Below, piece by piece: positions 24,101-31,345 of a stretch of DNA of 55,406 nucleotides. The notes beneath the pieces were generated by a model, which saw only the letters and a program-made list of their open reading frames with translations, was not told the DNA's origin and searched no databases. This DNA is from Actinoplanes oryzae (GTDB lineage: Bacteria; Actinomycetota; Actinomycetes; Mycobacteriales; Micromonosporaceae), in the NCBI RefSeq assembly GCF_030757795.1, contig NZ_JAUQWH010000045.1, positions 1 to 55,406 of the forward strand, in the 5' to 3' direction. Position 1 is the stretch's first letter. Each line of letters opens with the position of its first letter. A program made the translations under genes and the position numbers.

Positions 24101-24965
24101 GCAGGCGTTCCTGGGCAATTCGGGGATGACGGCGCCCGGGCGTTCCGTACCCAAGCGGGGTCTTGTCGGTGTTCTGTCCTCGGCGCCGCGCAAGGCGAAG
24201 AAGGGCTCCTCGTGGCTCGGCTCGCCCCCGATGCCGCTGCGCCGCACGGTCGAGTCGGCCGACGCCAGCCGCACGTACGCGCCGCCCGTCCGCCTCAAGG
24301 TGGCCCGGGCGGCGGTCGAGCTGTGCCGCATCGTTCCCGTGATGGGCAGCGCGGCTCTCGCCGTACTCGTGGTGTCAAGTCTGTTGTGGGCCGCGACCAC
24401 CGCCGGGGCGTGGGTCGCGGCGCTCGTGGCCGGGCCGGTCCTGCTGCTCGCGGGGCTCGTGGCCGCCGCGACCGCGACGCTGGCGAAGTGGCTGCTCATC
24501 GGCCGGTTCCGGGCCGGCGACCGCGCGCTGTGGACGTCGTTCGTGTGGCGCAACGAGCTCGCCGACACGTTCGTCGAGGTGCTGGGCGTGCCGTGGCTGG
24601 TCCGCTTCGCGACCGGCACGCCGCTGCTCGCGGCCTGGCTGCGCACCCTCGGCGCGCGGATCGGCCGCGGGGTGTGGCTGGAGACCTACTGGCTGCCCGA
24701 GTACGACCTGGTGCGCCTGGGCGACGGCGCCACGGTGAACCGCGGTTGCGTGGTCCAGACCCACTTGTTCCATGATCGTGTGATGAGCATGGACGAGGTG
24801 ACCTTCTCCGCGGGCGCGGCGCTCGGCCCGCACAGCATCGTGCTGCCCGGCGCGAGCCTGGGCGCGCGCACCACGGTCGGCCCCGGATCGCTGGTCACGC
24901 GGGGCGACGCGGTGCCCGCGGACTCGCGCTGGCTGGGCAACCCGATCGCGATCTGGCGCTCATGA
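21150..24965 (+). CDS. Pls-type membrane NRPS (poly-amino-acid synthetase, predicted lysine-activating)
   Basis: 1271 residues, close to the 1319 of epsilon-poly-L-lysine synthetase. Order: adenylation domain (about 35-500; FTSGSTGTPKG, NTYGPTEAT, GKVDR with Lys492), carrier domain (GGGSL, Ser543), then from about 610 six membrane helices in three pairs alternating with hexapeptide-rich left-handed-helix acyltransferase-like domains. The substrate-code positions read D216-A-E-S-I-G-T-V-V-K492, close to lysine codes such as that of bacitracin synthetase. Family knowledge: Pls polymerises lysine by its tandem C-terminal domains without a thioesterase. The TTG at 21150 or GTG at 21156 starts it; neither has a strong ribosome site. 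Coupled to a peptidase gene. Confidence 0.85.
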   Translation: MTVTTDLRLITLPELTVAPFAPAVFRAQSAPVRRTLLDVVDETARTHPGAAAIDDGSRVLTYRQLAEEIDALRGTLAGHGIGAGDRVGVRIASGSAELYLAILGVLAAGAAYVPVDADDPDERAQVVFGEAGVCAVLGDGLTVTMLGTPGGDVRRPAPDDDAWIIFTSGSTGTPKGVAVTHGSAAAFVDAEAELFLRGEPIGPGDRVLAGLSVAFDASCEEMWLAWRHGACLVPAQRSLVRSGVDLGPWLAGQRITIVSTVPTLASLWPVEALDDVRLLIFGGEACPPELAERLAVEGREVWNTYGPTEATVVACAARLTGEGPVRIGLPLHGWELVVVGPDGLPVAMGETGELVIGGVGLARYLDAAKDAEKFAPLPALGWDRAYRSGDIVRAEPEGLLFLGRGDEQIKLGGRRIELGEVDAALQALPGVAGAAAAVKTTAAGNQLLVGYVVAQEGFDKTAAAGQLREHLPAALVPLLAVVDDLPTKTSGKVDRALLPWPLAAETAGELTGTEDWLATGWEQILGVRPAAPDADFFTSGGGSLTAAQLVAYIRRTHPAASVADIYQHPGLGALAARLDGMEATSAVRPDVRPTPRRAGLFQALLMLPMLVFVGLRWTTVLAAVSNLVLPWAPHVSWWWVAAGWVLLFSPPARIGLAAGVARLLLRGVRPGDHPRGGSVHLRLWAAERFAELTGATGVAGASWMITYARLLGAQLGPDVDLHAAPPVTGMLKLGRGAAVEPEADLSGHWVDGDVVRVGRIRIGAGARIGARSTLMPGARVAKGARVAPGTTVSGAVRATRGPKEEWPAERPARSRVWPTVYGLTGQVLSLIPAVAALPGIALLAPAQQDGPDLGAALAVTPAAAVAWFLTYALLVLAGVRLLGLGLRAGHHPVQGRVAWQVWATERLMAMARIGLFPLYASLFTPVWLRLLGARVGRNVEASTVLAVPAMTTVHDGAFLADDTMVATYELSHGWLRIAPARIGKQAFLGNSGMTAPGRSVPKRGLVGVLSSAPRKAKKGSSWLGSPPMPLRRTVESADASRTYAPPVRLKVARAAVELCRIVPVMGSAALAVLVVSSLLWAATTAGAWVAALVAGPVLLLAGLVAAATATLAKWLLIGRFRAGDRALWTSFVWRNELADTFVEVLGVPWLVRFATGTPLLAAWLRTLGARIGRGVWLETYWLPEYDLVRLGDGATVNRGCVVQTHLFHDRVMSMDEVTFSAGAALGPHSIVLPGASLGARTTVGPGSLVTRGDAVPADSRWLGNPIAIWRS

Positions 24966-26302
24966 CGCCGAAGGCTCCGGGGCCCCGCGGCGCCAAGCCC
25001 GGGGCCGAGCACTCGGCCGACTCCTACCTGCCTGGCCACGGCAACGGCGGCTACTCGGTCCAGCACTACGACCTCGACCTGGACTACCGGATCGCCACGA
25101 ACCGGCTCGCGGGCAAGGCGTCGCTGACCGCGACGGCGACCCACGCGCTGTCCCGGTTCGCGCTCGACCTCGGCGGCTTCCGGGTCCAGGACGTGCGCGT
25201 CGACGGCTGGCCCGCGAAGCACACCCAGCACGGCCACAAGCTGTCGATCAAGCCGCAGCGGCCGCTGGACGCGGGGGAGACGTTCCGGATCGACGTACGC
25301 TACGCGGGCAGCCCGCGCCCGATCCCCGGCCGGTGGGGCGACATCGGCTGGGACGAGCTGACCGACGGCGTGCTCGTCGCGAGCCAGCCGAACGGCGCGC
25401 CGTCCTGGTTCCCGTGCAACGACCAGCCCGCCGACAAGGCCACCTTCCGGGTGGCGCTGACCGTCGCGTCGCCGTACACCGTCGTGGTGACCGGCGACCT
25501 GGTCTCCAAGTGGCGCGGCGCCGGCTCGACGCGCTGGGTCCACGAGCGCCGCGAGCCCACCTCGCCGTACCTGATGAGCGTGCAGATCGGCCGCTACGAG
25601 CTGCGCGAGCTGGCTGCCGGGCCGGTCGTGCAGCGCGCCGCGATCCCCGCGCGGTTGCGCACCCCCTTCGCGTACGACTTCGGGCGGCACGCCGAGATCA
25701 TGGCGGCCCTGGAACGCTTCTTCGGCCCGTACCCCTTCTCCGAGTACGTGGTCGTGGTCACCGACGACGACCTCGACGACCCGGTCGAGGCGCAGGGCAT
25801 GGCCGTCTTCGGGGCGAACCACGTCGACGGGATGCGCACCCACGAGCGACTCGTGGTGCACGAGCTGGCCCACCAGTGGTTCGGCAACAGCCTGACGGTC
25901 GCCGACTGGCGGCACATCTGGCTCAACGAGGGCTTCGCCACGTACGCGGAATGGCTCTGGTCGGAATCGGTGGGCGAGCTGTCCGCGGACGCCCTCGCCG
26001 CCCGCTGGCACGGCATCGTCGCCTCCCGGCCGGGTGGCATCGCCGTCAGCGACCCGGGTGTCGCGCGCATGTTCGACCCGCTGGTCTACAAGCGCGGCGC
26101 GCTGACGCTGCACGCCCTGCGGCACAAGATCGGCAGCGGGCAGTTCTTCCCGCTGCTGCGCTCCTGGGTGGCCGAGCACCGGCACGGCCTCGTGACGACG
26201 GCCGAGTTCCGGGCGCACGCCCAGCGGTTCAGCCGCGAACCGCTGGACGCGCTCTTCACCGAGTGGCTGGACCGCCCGGCACTGCCGCGTCTGCCCGGCT
26301 AG
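24962..26302 (+). CDS. M1 family zinc aminopeptidase, Pld-like partner of the synthetase
   Basis: 446 residues. Zinc site HELAH (300-304) with the third ligand Glu323 in N-E-G-F-A-T, 18 residues on, and the exopeptidase strand E-A-Q-G-M-A in place of GAMEN. It is a short M1 lacking the large C-terminal helical domain. No signal peptide or membrane helix is visible, so it is probably cytoplasmic. The ATG overlaps the synthetase stop. In poly-lysine producers an M1-like poly-lysine-degrading enzyme (Pld) accompanies pls and protects the cell, so the same role is inferred here. Confidence 0.88.
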   Translation: MTPKAPGPRGAKPGAEHSADSYLPGHGNGGYSVQHYDLDLDYRIATNRLAGKASLTATATHALSRFALDLGGFRVQDVRVDGWPAKHTQHGHKLSIKPQRPLDAGETFRIDVRYAGSPRPIPGRWGDIGWDELTDGVLVASQPNGAPSWFPCNDQPADKATFRVALTVASPYTVVVTGDLVSKWRGAGSTRWVHERREPTSPYLMSVQIGRYELRELAAGPVVQRAAIPARLRTPFAYDFGRHAEIMAALERFFGPYPFSEYVVVVTDDDLDDPVEAQGMAVFGANHVDGMRTHERLVVHELAHQWFGNSLTVADWRHIWLNEGFATYAEWLWSESVGELSADALAARWHGIVASRPGGIAVSDPGVARMFDPLVYKRGALTLHALRHKIGSGQFFPLLRSWVAEHRHGLVTTAEFRAHAQRFSREPLDALFTEWLDRPALPRLPG

Positions 26303-27206
26303 GGCGGGTGCCACGGCGGCGCAGGCGTTCACCTTCCCGCGGGCGGCTCTGGATCACCGCGACGGACCCGAGGACGAGGACGCCGCCGGCGAGCTGGGCG
26401 GCGGAGAGCGACTCGCCGAGGACCAGTGCCGCCAGGGCGGTGGTGACCACCGGTTCGAGGGTGGAGAGGATCGCCGCCGCCGAGGGGCCGATGCGCTGCA
26501 GGCCGGCGAAGAAGGTCAGCATCGCCACGACGGTCGAGACCACGGCGATGCAGGCCAGCCAGAACCAGCCGCGCGGCGCGAAGCCGGTGCCGATGCCGCC
26601 GGTGAGCGCGGCGCGAGCCCCGAACGCGCCGGCCGCACCGGTCATGACCAGCGCGGACAGGACGACCGGGGCGACCCGGTGCACGACGGTGTCCGCCACG
26701 AGGATGTAGCCGGTGTAGACCACGGCTGCCCCGAACGCGAGGAGCGCCCCGGCCGGGTCGAAGGTGATGCCGCCGGCGCCGAGCAGCACCAGCAGCGTTC
26801 CGGCCGAGGCGGCCACCAGGGCGACAACCCGGCGCCGGGTGAGCCGGTCGCGGCCGAGCGCCACGGCCGCGACGGTCACGAGCACCGGGTACGTGTAGAG
26901 GATCAGCGACAGCAGCGAGGCGTCCATCCGCTGCAGGGCGGCGAAGAAGAGGCCGGCCTGCAGGGCGTACCCGACGGCACCCAGGCCGAGCGCGGTGAGC
27001 AGGATCCGGCCACGCGCCCCCGGGCGGCGCAGCTCCGGGCGGGCCAGCAGGACCAGGCCGAGCAGCGCGGCCGCCAGCGCGAAGCGCACCAGCAGCAACG
27101 TGCCGGTGGGGACCCCGGCGTCGTACGCCAGCTTGCCGAAGATCGCCATCGCGCCGAAGCACGCGGCGGAGACGAGACACAGGACCGCACCCATGACGCC
27201 GAGCAT
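26256..27206 (-). CDS. EamA/DMT family membrane transporter
   Basis: 316 residues with ten hydrophobic helices in two EamA halves (LLLVRFALAAALLGLVLL in the first, ILSTLEPVVTTALAALVLGE in the second, the family's E-P-V-x-[ST] signature). Such proteins export amino acids or drug-like metabolites. The C-terminal 20 residues are basic. The 3' end overlaps the peptidase gene tail-to-tail by 47 bases. No ribosome site before ATG 27206 or the alternative at 27194. Divergent from the LysR gene, its probable regulator. Confidence 0.88.
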   Translation of the reverse strand: MLGVMGAVLCLVSAACFGAMAIFGKLAYDAGVPTGTLLLVRFALAAALLGLVLLARPELRRPGARGRILLTALGLGAVGYALQAGLFFAALQRMDASLLSLILYTYPVLVTVAAVALGRDRLTRRRVVALVAASAGTLLVLLGAGGITFDPAGALLAFGAAVVYTGYILVADTVVHRVAPVVLSALVMTGAAGAFGARAALTGGIGTGFAPRGWFWLACIAVVSTVVAMLTFFAGLQRIGPSAAAILSTLEPVVTTALAALVLGESLSAAQLAGGVLVLGSVAVIQSRPREGERLRRRGTRPSRADAAVPGGPATR

Positions 27207-27255
27207 GGGACATCGAACCGTTCGGGACCAGCGATGAATTCCGTACCGTATTGGT

Positions 27256-27261
27256 TAGGAT
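27256..27261 (+). promoter_or_regulatory. -10 box for leaderless transcription of the LysR gene
   Basis: TAGGAT ends 6 bases before the ATG at 27268. The 61-base divergent gap also holds AT-richer sequence (TACCGTATTGG) that could be the LysR binding region for the EamA promoter. Confidence 0.6.
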
Positions 27262-27267
27262 CGCCGC

Positions 27268-28212
27268 ATGGTCGACCTGGACCTGCGCCGCCTCCGCCTC
27301 CTGCGCGAGTTCGAGGAGCGCGGCACCCTGGCCGCGGTCGCGGCGGCGCTGGGCTACAGCCCGTCCACGGTCTCCCAGCAGCTGGCCCTGCTGGAGAAGG
27401 ACGCCGGCACCCCGCTCACCGAGAAGGCGGGCCGCGGCCTGCGCCTCAACGACGCCGGCCGGGTGCTGGCCCGGCACGCGCGGATCCTGCTGGCGGCCGC
27501 GGAGGCGGCGGAGGCCGACCTGGCCGCGCTGGGCGGCGCCGTCCGGGGCACCGTGCGCGCCGGCGGCCTGCAGTCGGCGGCCCGGCGCATCCTGGTCCCG
27601 GCCGTCGTGCGGATGGCGGCCGACCACCCCGGCGTACGCCTGGAGCTGTCCGAGCTGGAGCTGGAGGAGGCCCTGCCCGGCCTGCGCCTGGGCGCGGTGG
27701 ACCTGGTCATCGGCGACGAGTACGACGGCCATCCCCGCCCCCGGCCCGCGGGCCTGCGCTTCGCCACCCTGCTGAACGAGCCGATCAAGGTGGTGCTGCC
27801 GGCCGCGCACCCGCTCGCCGCGCCGGGCGGGCCGGTCGCGATCGCGCAGCTGCGCCCCGAGGTCTGGACCGCCTCCGACGCCGGCACCGGCCACCACGCC
27901 ATGGTCGTCGGCACCTGCCGCGCGCTCGGCGGCTACGAGCCCGACCTGCGCCACCGCTCCAGCGACGCGGACGTGCAGCTCGAACTCGTCCGCGCCGGGG
28001 CGGCCGTGGCCCTCCTCCCGCCGCTGGCCCTGCCCGCCGCCGACCCGGCCCTCGCCGTCCGCGACCCGGCCGGCGCCGTCCTCGGCCGCCGCCTGATGCT
28101 CGTCACCCGCGACGCCCCGCCGCCGCCGGCGCTCGCCGCCTTCCTCACCCTGGTGAGAGACCAGGCCCGCCGAGCGGCCGGCCCTTCCCCCGGCCCGCGA
28201 GCGATGATCTAG
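27268..28212 (+). CDS. LysR family transcriptional regulator
   Basis: 314 residues. Winged helix-turn-helix at 1-60 (LREFEERGTLAAVAAALGYSPSTVSQQLALLE) and a two-lobed substrate-binding domain (VRAGGLQSAARRILVPAVVR; LVIGDEYDG). Divergent from the EamA transporter, the classic arrangement for a LysR regulator and its target. The last 15 residues are a proline/alanine-rich tail. Confidence 0.92.
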   Translation: MVDLDLRRLRLLREFEERGTLAAVAAALGYSPSTVSQQLALLEKDAGTPLTEKAGRGLRLNDAGRVLARHARILLAAAEAAEADLAALGGAVRGTVRAGGLQSAARRILVPAVVRMAADHPGVRLELSELELEEALPGLRLGAVDLVIGDEYDGHPRPRPAGLRFATLLNEPIKVVLPAAHPLAAPGGPVAIAQLRPEVWTASDAGTGHHAMVVGTCRALGGYEPDLRHRSSDADVQLELVRAGAAVALLPPLALPAADPALAVRDPAGAVLGRRLMLVTRDAPPPPALAAFLTLVRDQARRAAGPSPGPRAMI

Positions 28213-28215
28213 GGT
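28210..28215 (+). promoter_or_regulatory. -10 box for leaderless transcription of the MazG-like gene
   Basis: TAGGGT, including the LysR stop codon, ends 6 bases before the ATG at 28222. Confidence 0.45.
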
Positions 28216-28221
28216 GCCGGG

Positions 28222-28575
28222 ATGGCTGCTCGGGGCGACGAGGTGACGATCCACGACAAGCTGGTGCGCGACCGCATCCCGGAGATCATCGCTGCGCACG
28301 GGGAGGTGCCGGAGGTGCGGGTGCTCGCGGCGGATCGGGTCTTCCCCGCCCTCGTGGCGAAGCTGCACGAGGAAGCCGACGAGCTGGCCTCCGCCGGCCC
28401 CGACGATCTGCTGGGCGAGCTCGCCGACGTGCGCGAGGTGCTGGCGGCGCTCACGGCCCTGGCCGGCTTCACCGAGGAGCAGGTGGCAGCCGCCGCCCGG
28501 AAGCGCGCCGAGCGCGGCGGTTTCGACAAGCGCCTGTGGCTCGACGCGGTCCGGCGGCAACTGCCGCCGACCTGA
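28222..28575 (+). CDS. MazG-like nucleotide pyrophosphohydrolase
   Basis: 117 residues. K-L-V-R-D-R-I-P-E-I-I near residue 13, then K-L-H-E-E-A-D-E-L and E-L-A-D-V-R-E-V-L give the E-E-x-x-E and E-x-x-D metal motif of the all-alpha NTP pyrophosphatase superfamily. It is of the phosphoribosyl-ATP-pyrophosphohydrolase-like type common in actinomycetes and phage-related islands, and probably cleaves an NTP to NMP and pyrophosphate. It sits at the left border of a lower-GC segment. Confidence 0.85.
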   Translation: MAARGDEVTIHDKLVRDRIPEIIAAHGEVPEVRVLAADRVFPALVAKLHEEADELASAGPDDLLGELADVREVLAALTALAGFTEEQVAAAARKRAERGGFDKRLWLDAVRRQLPPT

Positions 28576-28622
28576 GGCGCATCCCACCGCTGTACACGCA
28601 GGTTCCAGTGTCGCGAGAGTCG

Positions 28623-29107
28623 TCACTTCGCCCTGACTTGCCGTTGGCGGTCGGCGTGGGAAGCGTCGCCGTTGCGCTTGAGTCGGAGAGCATGCATGTT
28701 GCAATAGCCGAACATCCTGACCGGCAACGCGCACTCAGGCGCCCGGCAGACAGCCCCGCGATACGTGTTGTTCGCCGCCTTCAGCACGGTGAGAGGATCG
28801 CCGTGGCGCTTCCAGCGTTGGTAGTGCTTCGAACAGAATCCGTGCCCATAAACCTTGTTCCCGCAGTCGTCGAGTGAGCACGAGTCCGCGCGGACGGTGT
28901 GAGCCAGTGGGTCGCCTTTTGTTCGCCACCTCTGATAGTGCGTGCCGCAATACCCTCGCGCCTTGGCCGGCCCAGATCCTGTGCGGACAAATTCGCGAAG
29001 AGGTAGGCAACGACGAGGTGTGACCCGACAATGTAGAAGAGTGCCCGCACCGCCTCTCGCCTGCTACCTGTCGAGTAATCCGTCGAGGCGTTCTGCGGCA
29101 GGGGCAT
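28623..29107 (-). pseudogene. Decayed zinc-knuckle protein with HYQRW repeats
   Basis: On the minus strand a frame ending at 28623 encodes three repeats of a pattern C-x4-C-x9-C-x2-H followed by [YA]-x-R-[WL] and G-D-[PA]. Two repeats are complete (CSLDDC...CSKHYQRW and CRAPEC...CNMHALRL). The first keeps only its right half (YCGTHYQRW); its left half appears in the next frame with both cysteines replaced. The open frame has no ATG or GTG upstream of the first repeat. This indicates a frameshifted, truncated gene of the short multi-zinc-ribbon type often found in phage and mobile DNA. A non-standard start remains possible. Confidence 0.6.
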
Positions 29108-29484
29108 CGATAGTTAGAGAATGGTTCCAGTGAAACAGAAACCGGCGAGTGTCATGCTGAAATTTCCATACATGTCGACAAGGCTTTGAAGATTCAATCT
29201 GCTTACCCTCAGCGTTGACTGCGATCCAATCTCTTGCGGAATCTGTTACGCAGGCGCAGCCTCGTCGGGTCAACCATGTCACGTTCCCGACCATCACTTG
29301 AGTTGACTCCAGATGTCCGCTTCAGTCGAGGCGCTCCGTTGAAGATCCCTGAATGAAGGCCGGGTGTCATATTGCTGACGCTGCCTATGTCGCCGCCGTG
29401 CGTCCGCACTCTTCTCGGCATGGCAAGGCGCGGGCTGGCGACTGGTCGCTCGATGTTGCTTTGTTCTTGCCCGGCTAGCTCGAC
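29108..29484. other. Low-GC stretch without a convincing gene
   Basis: About 375 bases with clearly lower GC. A minus-strand frame 29064-29297 would give 77 residues (middle: KFQHDTRRFLFHWNHSLTID), but it lacks a ribosome site, shows no GC3 bias and overlaps the zinc-knuckle remnant. I treat the stretch as decayed or regulatory DNA. Confidence 0.45.
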
Positions 29485-30537
29485 TCAGTTCTCTGGGACA
29501 GCTTCGTAGCCGTAGCCATCGGCGGGCGCGAGGGTAAGGAGTCGATCGAGAACTGGTTCGGTGTTGGTGCCCCACATCTTCGACAGCACCCACGTTTGAT
29601 CTCCGTCGTGCAGGGGTGCCTCGACGAACCATCGCCCGAGCCGCTTGTGTGAGCCGGGGTAGGCGGTCGTGAAGGCCGCGGCGAGACGTTCACCGGTGAG
29701 GGTTCCGTCCACGGGCAGGAACCGGGATCGGGGGATGACGGTCGCTAGATTCTGGGCGGAGACGCCGGCCTGGTGAAGTGCGGTTACCAAGGCGAGGACG
29801 GCTCGTCGCTTGCGCAGTGGATCGGTTCGGCCTGTCGGGGTGACAATCTCGTACGGGGTCCAGTCCCTGGTGTCAGTGCTGACCGCGCGGGCTTGGGTCT
29901 GCCGGCGTCGCAGCTGGACGGTGAGCTCGCGGGCCTCGGGTAATGGGATGACCTGCTGGACATCGAGGAGCAGACGGCTGTCGACCTTGTACGGAGTGAG
30001 ACGCACGCACCGCACGTCCAGGCCGTAGACGTCATTGAGCCACAGGACCGTCGTGGTGATTTCGCGGTCGAAGCCACCCGCGACCAGCACGACGCGTACC
30101 TCGCGGCTGAGTACCGCCTCTTCGCCGCCGGCATCCTCCAGGAACTCGGCGAGTCTTGCGCGGGCTTCCTCGACGGCGTCGGGCTCAACCTTCGCTAGGT
30201 GAAGCTCGTAGTGCTCGACGAGGTCCTCGAAGGTCATGACCGATACCATCGCCGCGTACCGCAGGGCTTGTAGTTCGAGGTGACCGCCATCGGTGGTGCG
30301 CTTCAACTCGATGACCACGAGATGCCCGGTGCGGTCGACGCCAAGCAGATCGATCCGGCGGCGCGCGTCAGCGAACGCCCCGAACTCCTCCGACACCACC
30401 AGTACGTCCTCGACAATCATGTCCAGCCGTGCTCGCAACAGCCGCTGCAAGTCGGTGCGCTCCAACACCTGCTCGGCGGCGAACGTGGTCGACGGAACTG
30501 GAACTAACTCATCGGTGGTCATCTCGAACAGCGGCAT
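29485..30537 (-). CDS. PD-(D/E)xK nuclease-like protein
   Basis: 350 residues. The nuclease core is I-D-L-L-G-V (Asp63), then V-V-I-E-L-K-R (Glu77, Lys79), with Gln90 on the following helix and Glu43 upstream, as in NucS/RecB-like folds. A second domain (about 150-215) and a C-terminal helical/winged part (RRAVLALVTALHQAGVSAQN) follow. It resembles widespread uncharacterised nuclease-family proteins rather than the core mismatch enzyme NucS, which is shorter. Codon bias is weaker than in the flanks, consistent with the island. Possible role in DNA defence or repair. Confidence 0.75.
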   Translation of the reverse strand: MPLFEMTTDELVPVPSTTFAAEQVLERTDLQRLLRARLDMIVEDVLVVSEEFGAFADARRRIDLLGVDRTGHLVVIELKRTTDGGHLELQALRYAAMVSVMTFEDLVEHYELHLAKVEPDAVEEARARLAEFLEDAGGEEAVLSREVRVVLVAGGFDREITTTVLWLNDVYGLDVRCVRLTPYKVDSRLLLDVQQVIPLPEARELTVQLRRRQTQARAVSTDTRDWTPYEIVTPTGRTDPLRKRRAVLALVTALHQAGVSAQNLATVIPRSRFLPVDGTLTGERLAAAFTTAYPGSHKRLGRWFVEAPLHDGDQTWVLSKMWGTNTEPVLDRLLTLAPADGYGYEAVPEN

Positions 30538-30729
30538 CCGTACATCCTGGCGACCACACGCTCCCAGAGGAAGTACAATCCCACCTCAGCACCCGCTGCG
30601 CCGAAACCCTTCAACGACAGCGCTCTCACCGCGGCAGATCAGTGTGGCGGCGGCCAGCTGCCTGCGGCTACAGCCGCTGAAGCATGATGTCGCAACCTGG
30701 GTCGGGGCCGTTCCTGTACCGAGTGCATC

Positions 30730-30735
30730 TAGAAT
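30730..30735 (+). promoter_or_regulatory. -10 box for leaderless transcription
   Basis: TAGAAT ends 6 bases before the GTG at 30742, and no ribosome site is present. Confidence 0.6.
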
Positions 30736-30741
30736 CGTTGC

Positions 30742-31149
30742 GTGGCAACGAAGGATCAGCAGATTGCGCACGTCGTTGAAGGGCTAGCAATTGGTGTCCT
30801 CGCGCAGAGCGTGAAAGCCGTCACCAGCGCGAAAATGGAATTCGAGTTCGCGTTCAACCATGCCTGGAGGAGATGGGCGAAGGCATCGAACTTTCCGAGT
30901 TTCCGAGGCGCAGATCCCGGGAATCTTTTCTGGATCGGGGTGGGCAAGTCGGAAAGGCGGCGAGCAGCCCGCGCCGCCTGGAACTACGGCCGTTGGGCCG
31001 AGCCCTACGTAATGCTAGATGGTTGGACGATCGACGACTGCCTCAAACTCCATGCCGACGACCGGGCGGACATCAAGGACTGGAAGAACCTCGGCCGCCT
31101 ATATATTGAGTATTTCAAACCTGAACGGATCAAGCGTCTGACCGAGTAA
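30742..31149 (+). CDS. Hypothetical protein of the accessory island
   Basis: 135 residues starting at a leaderless GTG. The sequence is mixed: a helical start (IAHVVEGLAIGVLAQSVKAV), an aromatic-rich centre (EFAFNHAWRRWAKASNFPSF, then NLFWIGVGK) and a basic tail ending KPERIKRLTE. No signal peptide, membrane segment or motif I recognise. It lies between two nuclease-like genes, same strand as the larger one and about 200 bases before it, so it may be a partner. Codon usage is less GC-biased than the flanks. Confidence 0.55.
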   Translation: MATKDQQIAHVVEGLAIGVLAQSVKAVTSAKMEFEFAFNHAWRRWAKASNFPSFRGADPGNLFWIGVGKSERRRAARAAWNYGRWAEPYVMLDGWTIDDCLKLHADDRADIKDWKNLGRLYIEYFKPERIKRLTE

Positions 31150-31332
31150 AGTTAATGGTGGCACCTTCTACTGTGCCATTCGCAAGCAATGCTGGTGGCT
31201 CGCCTGGACAGGGCTGGACGCCTCCGAGCCGGGGACTCAGACCCTGCAACTGACATTGCTTCCAGCAACATCGACATTCGCGCAAGTTTACCAAAGGGGT
31301 GAAACGCGCGAGCTTCTGTCGTACCCGGTCGC

Positions 31333-31338
31333 TAAGTT
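31333..31338 (+). promoter_or_regulatory. -10 box for leaderless transcription of the large nuclease-like gene
   Basis: TAAGTT ends 7 bases before the GTG at 31346, which favours that start over ATG 31352. Confidence 0.5.
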
Positions 31339-31345
31339 CTCCGTC

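Noticed and set aside
28942..29133. 63-residue plus-strand frame in the island
   Set aside because: Antisense to the zinc-knuckle remnant, no ribosome site and no conserved feature.
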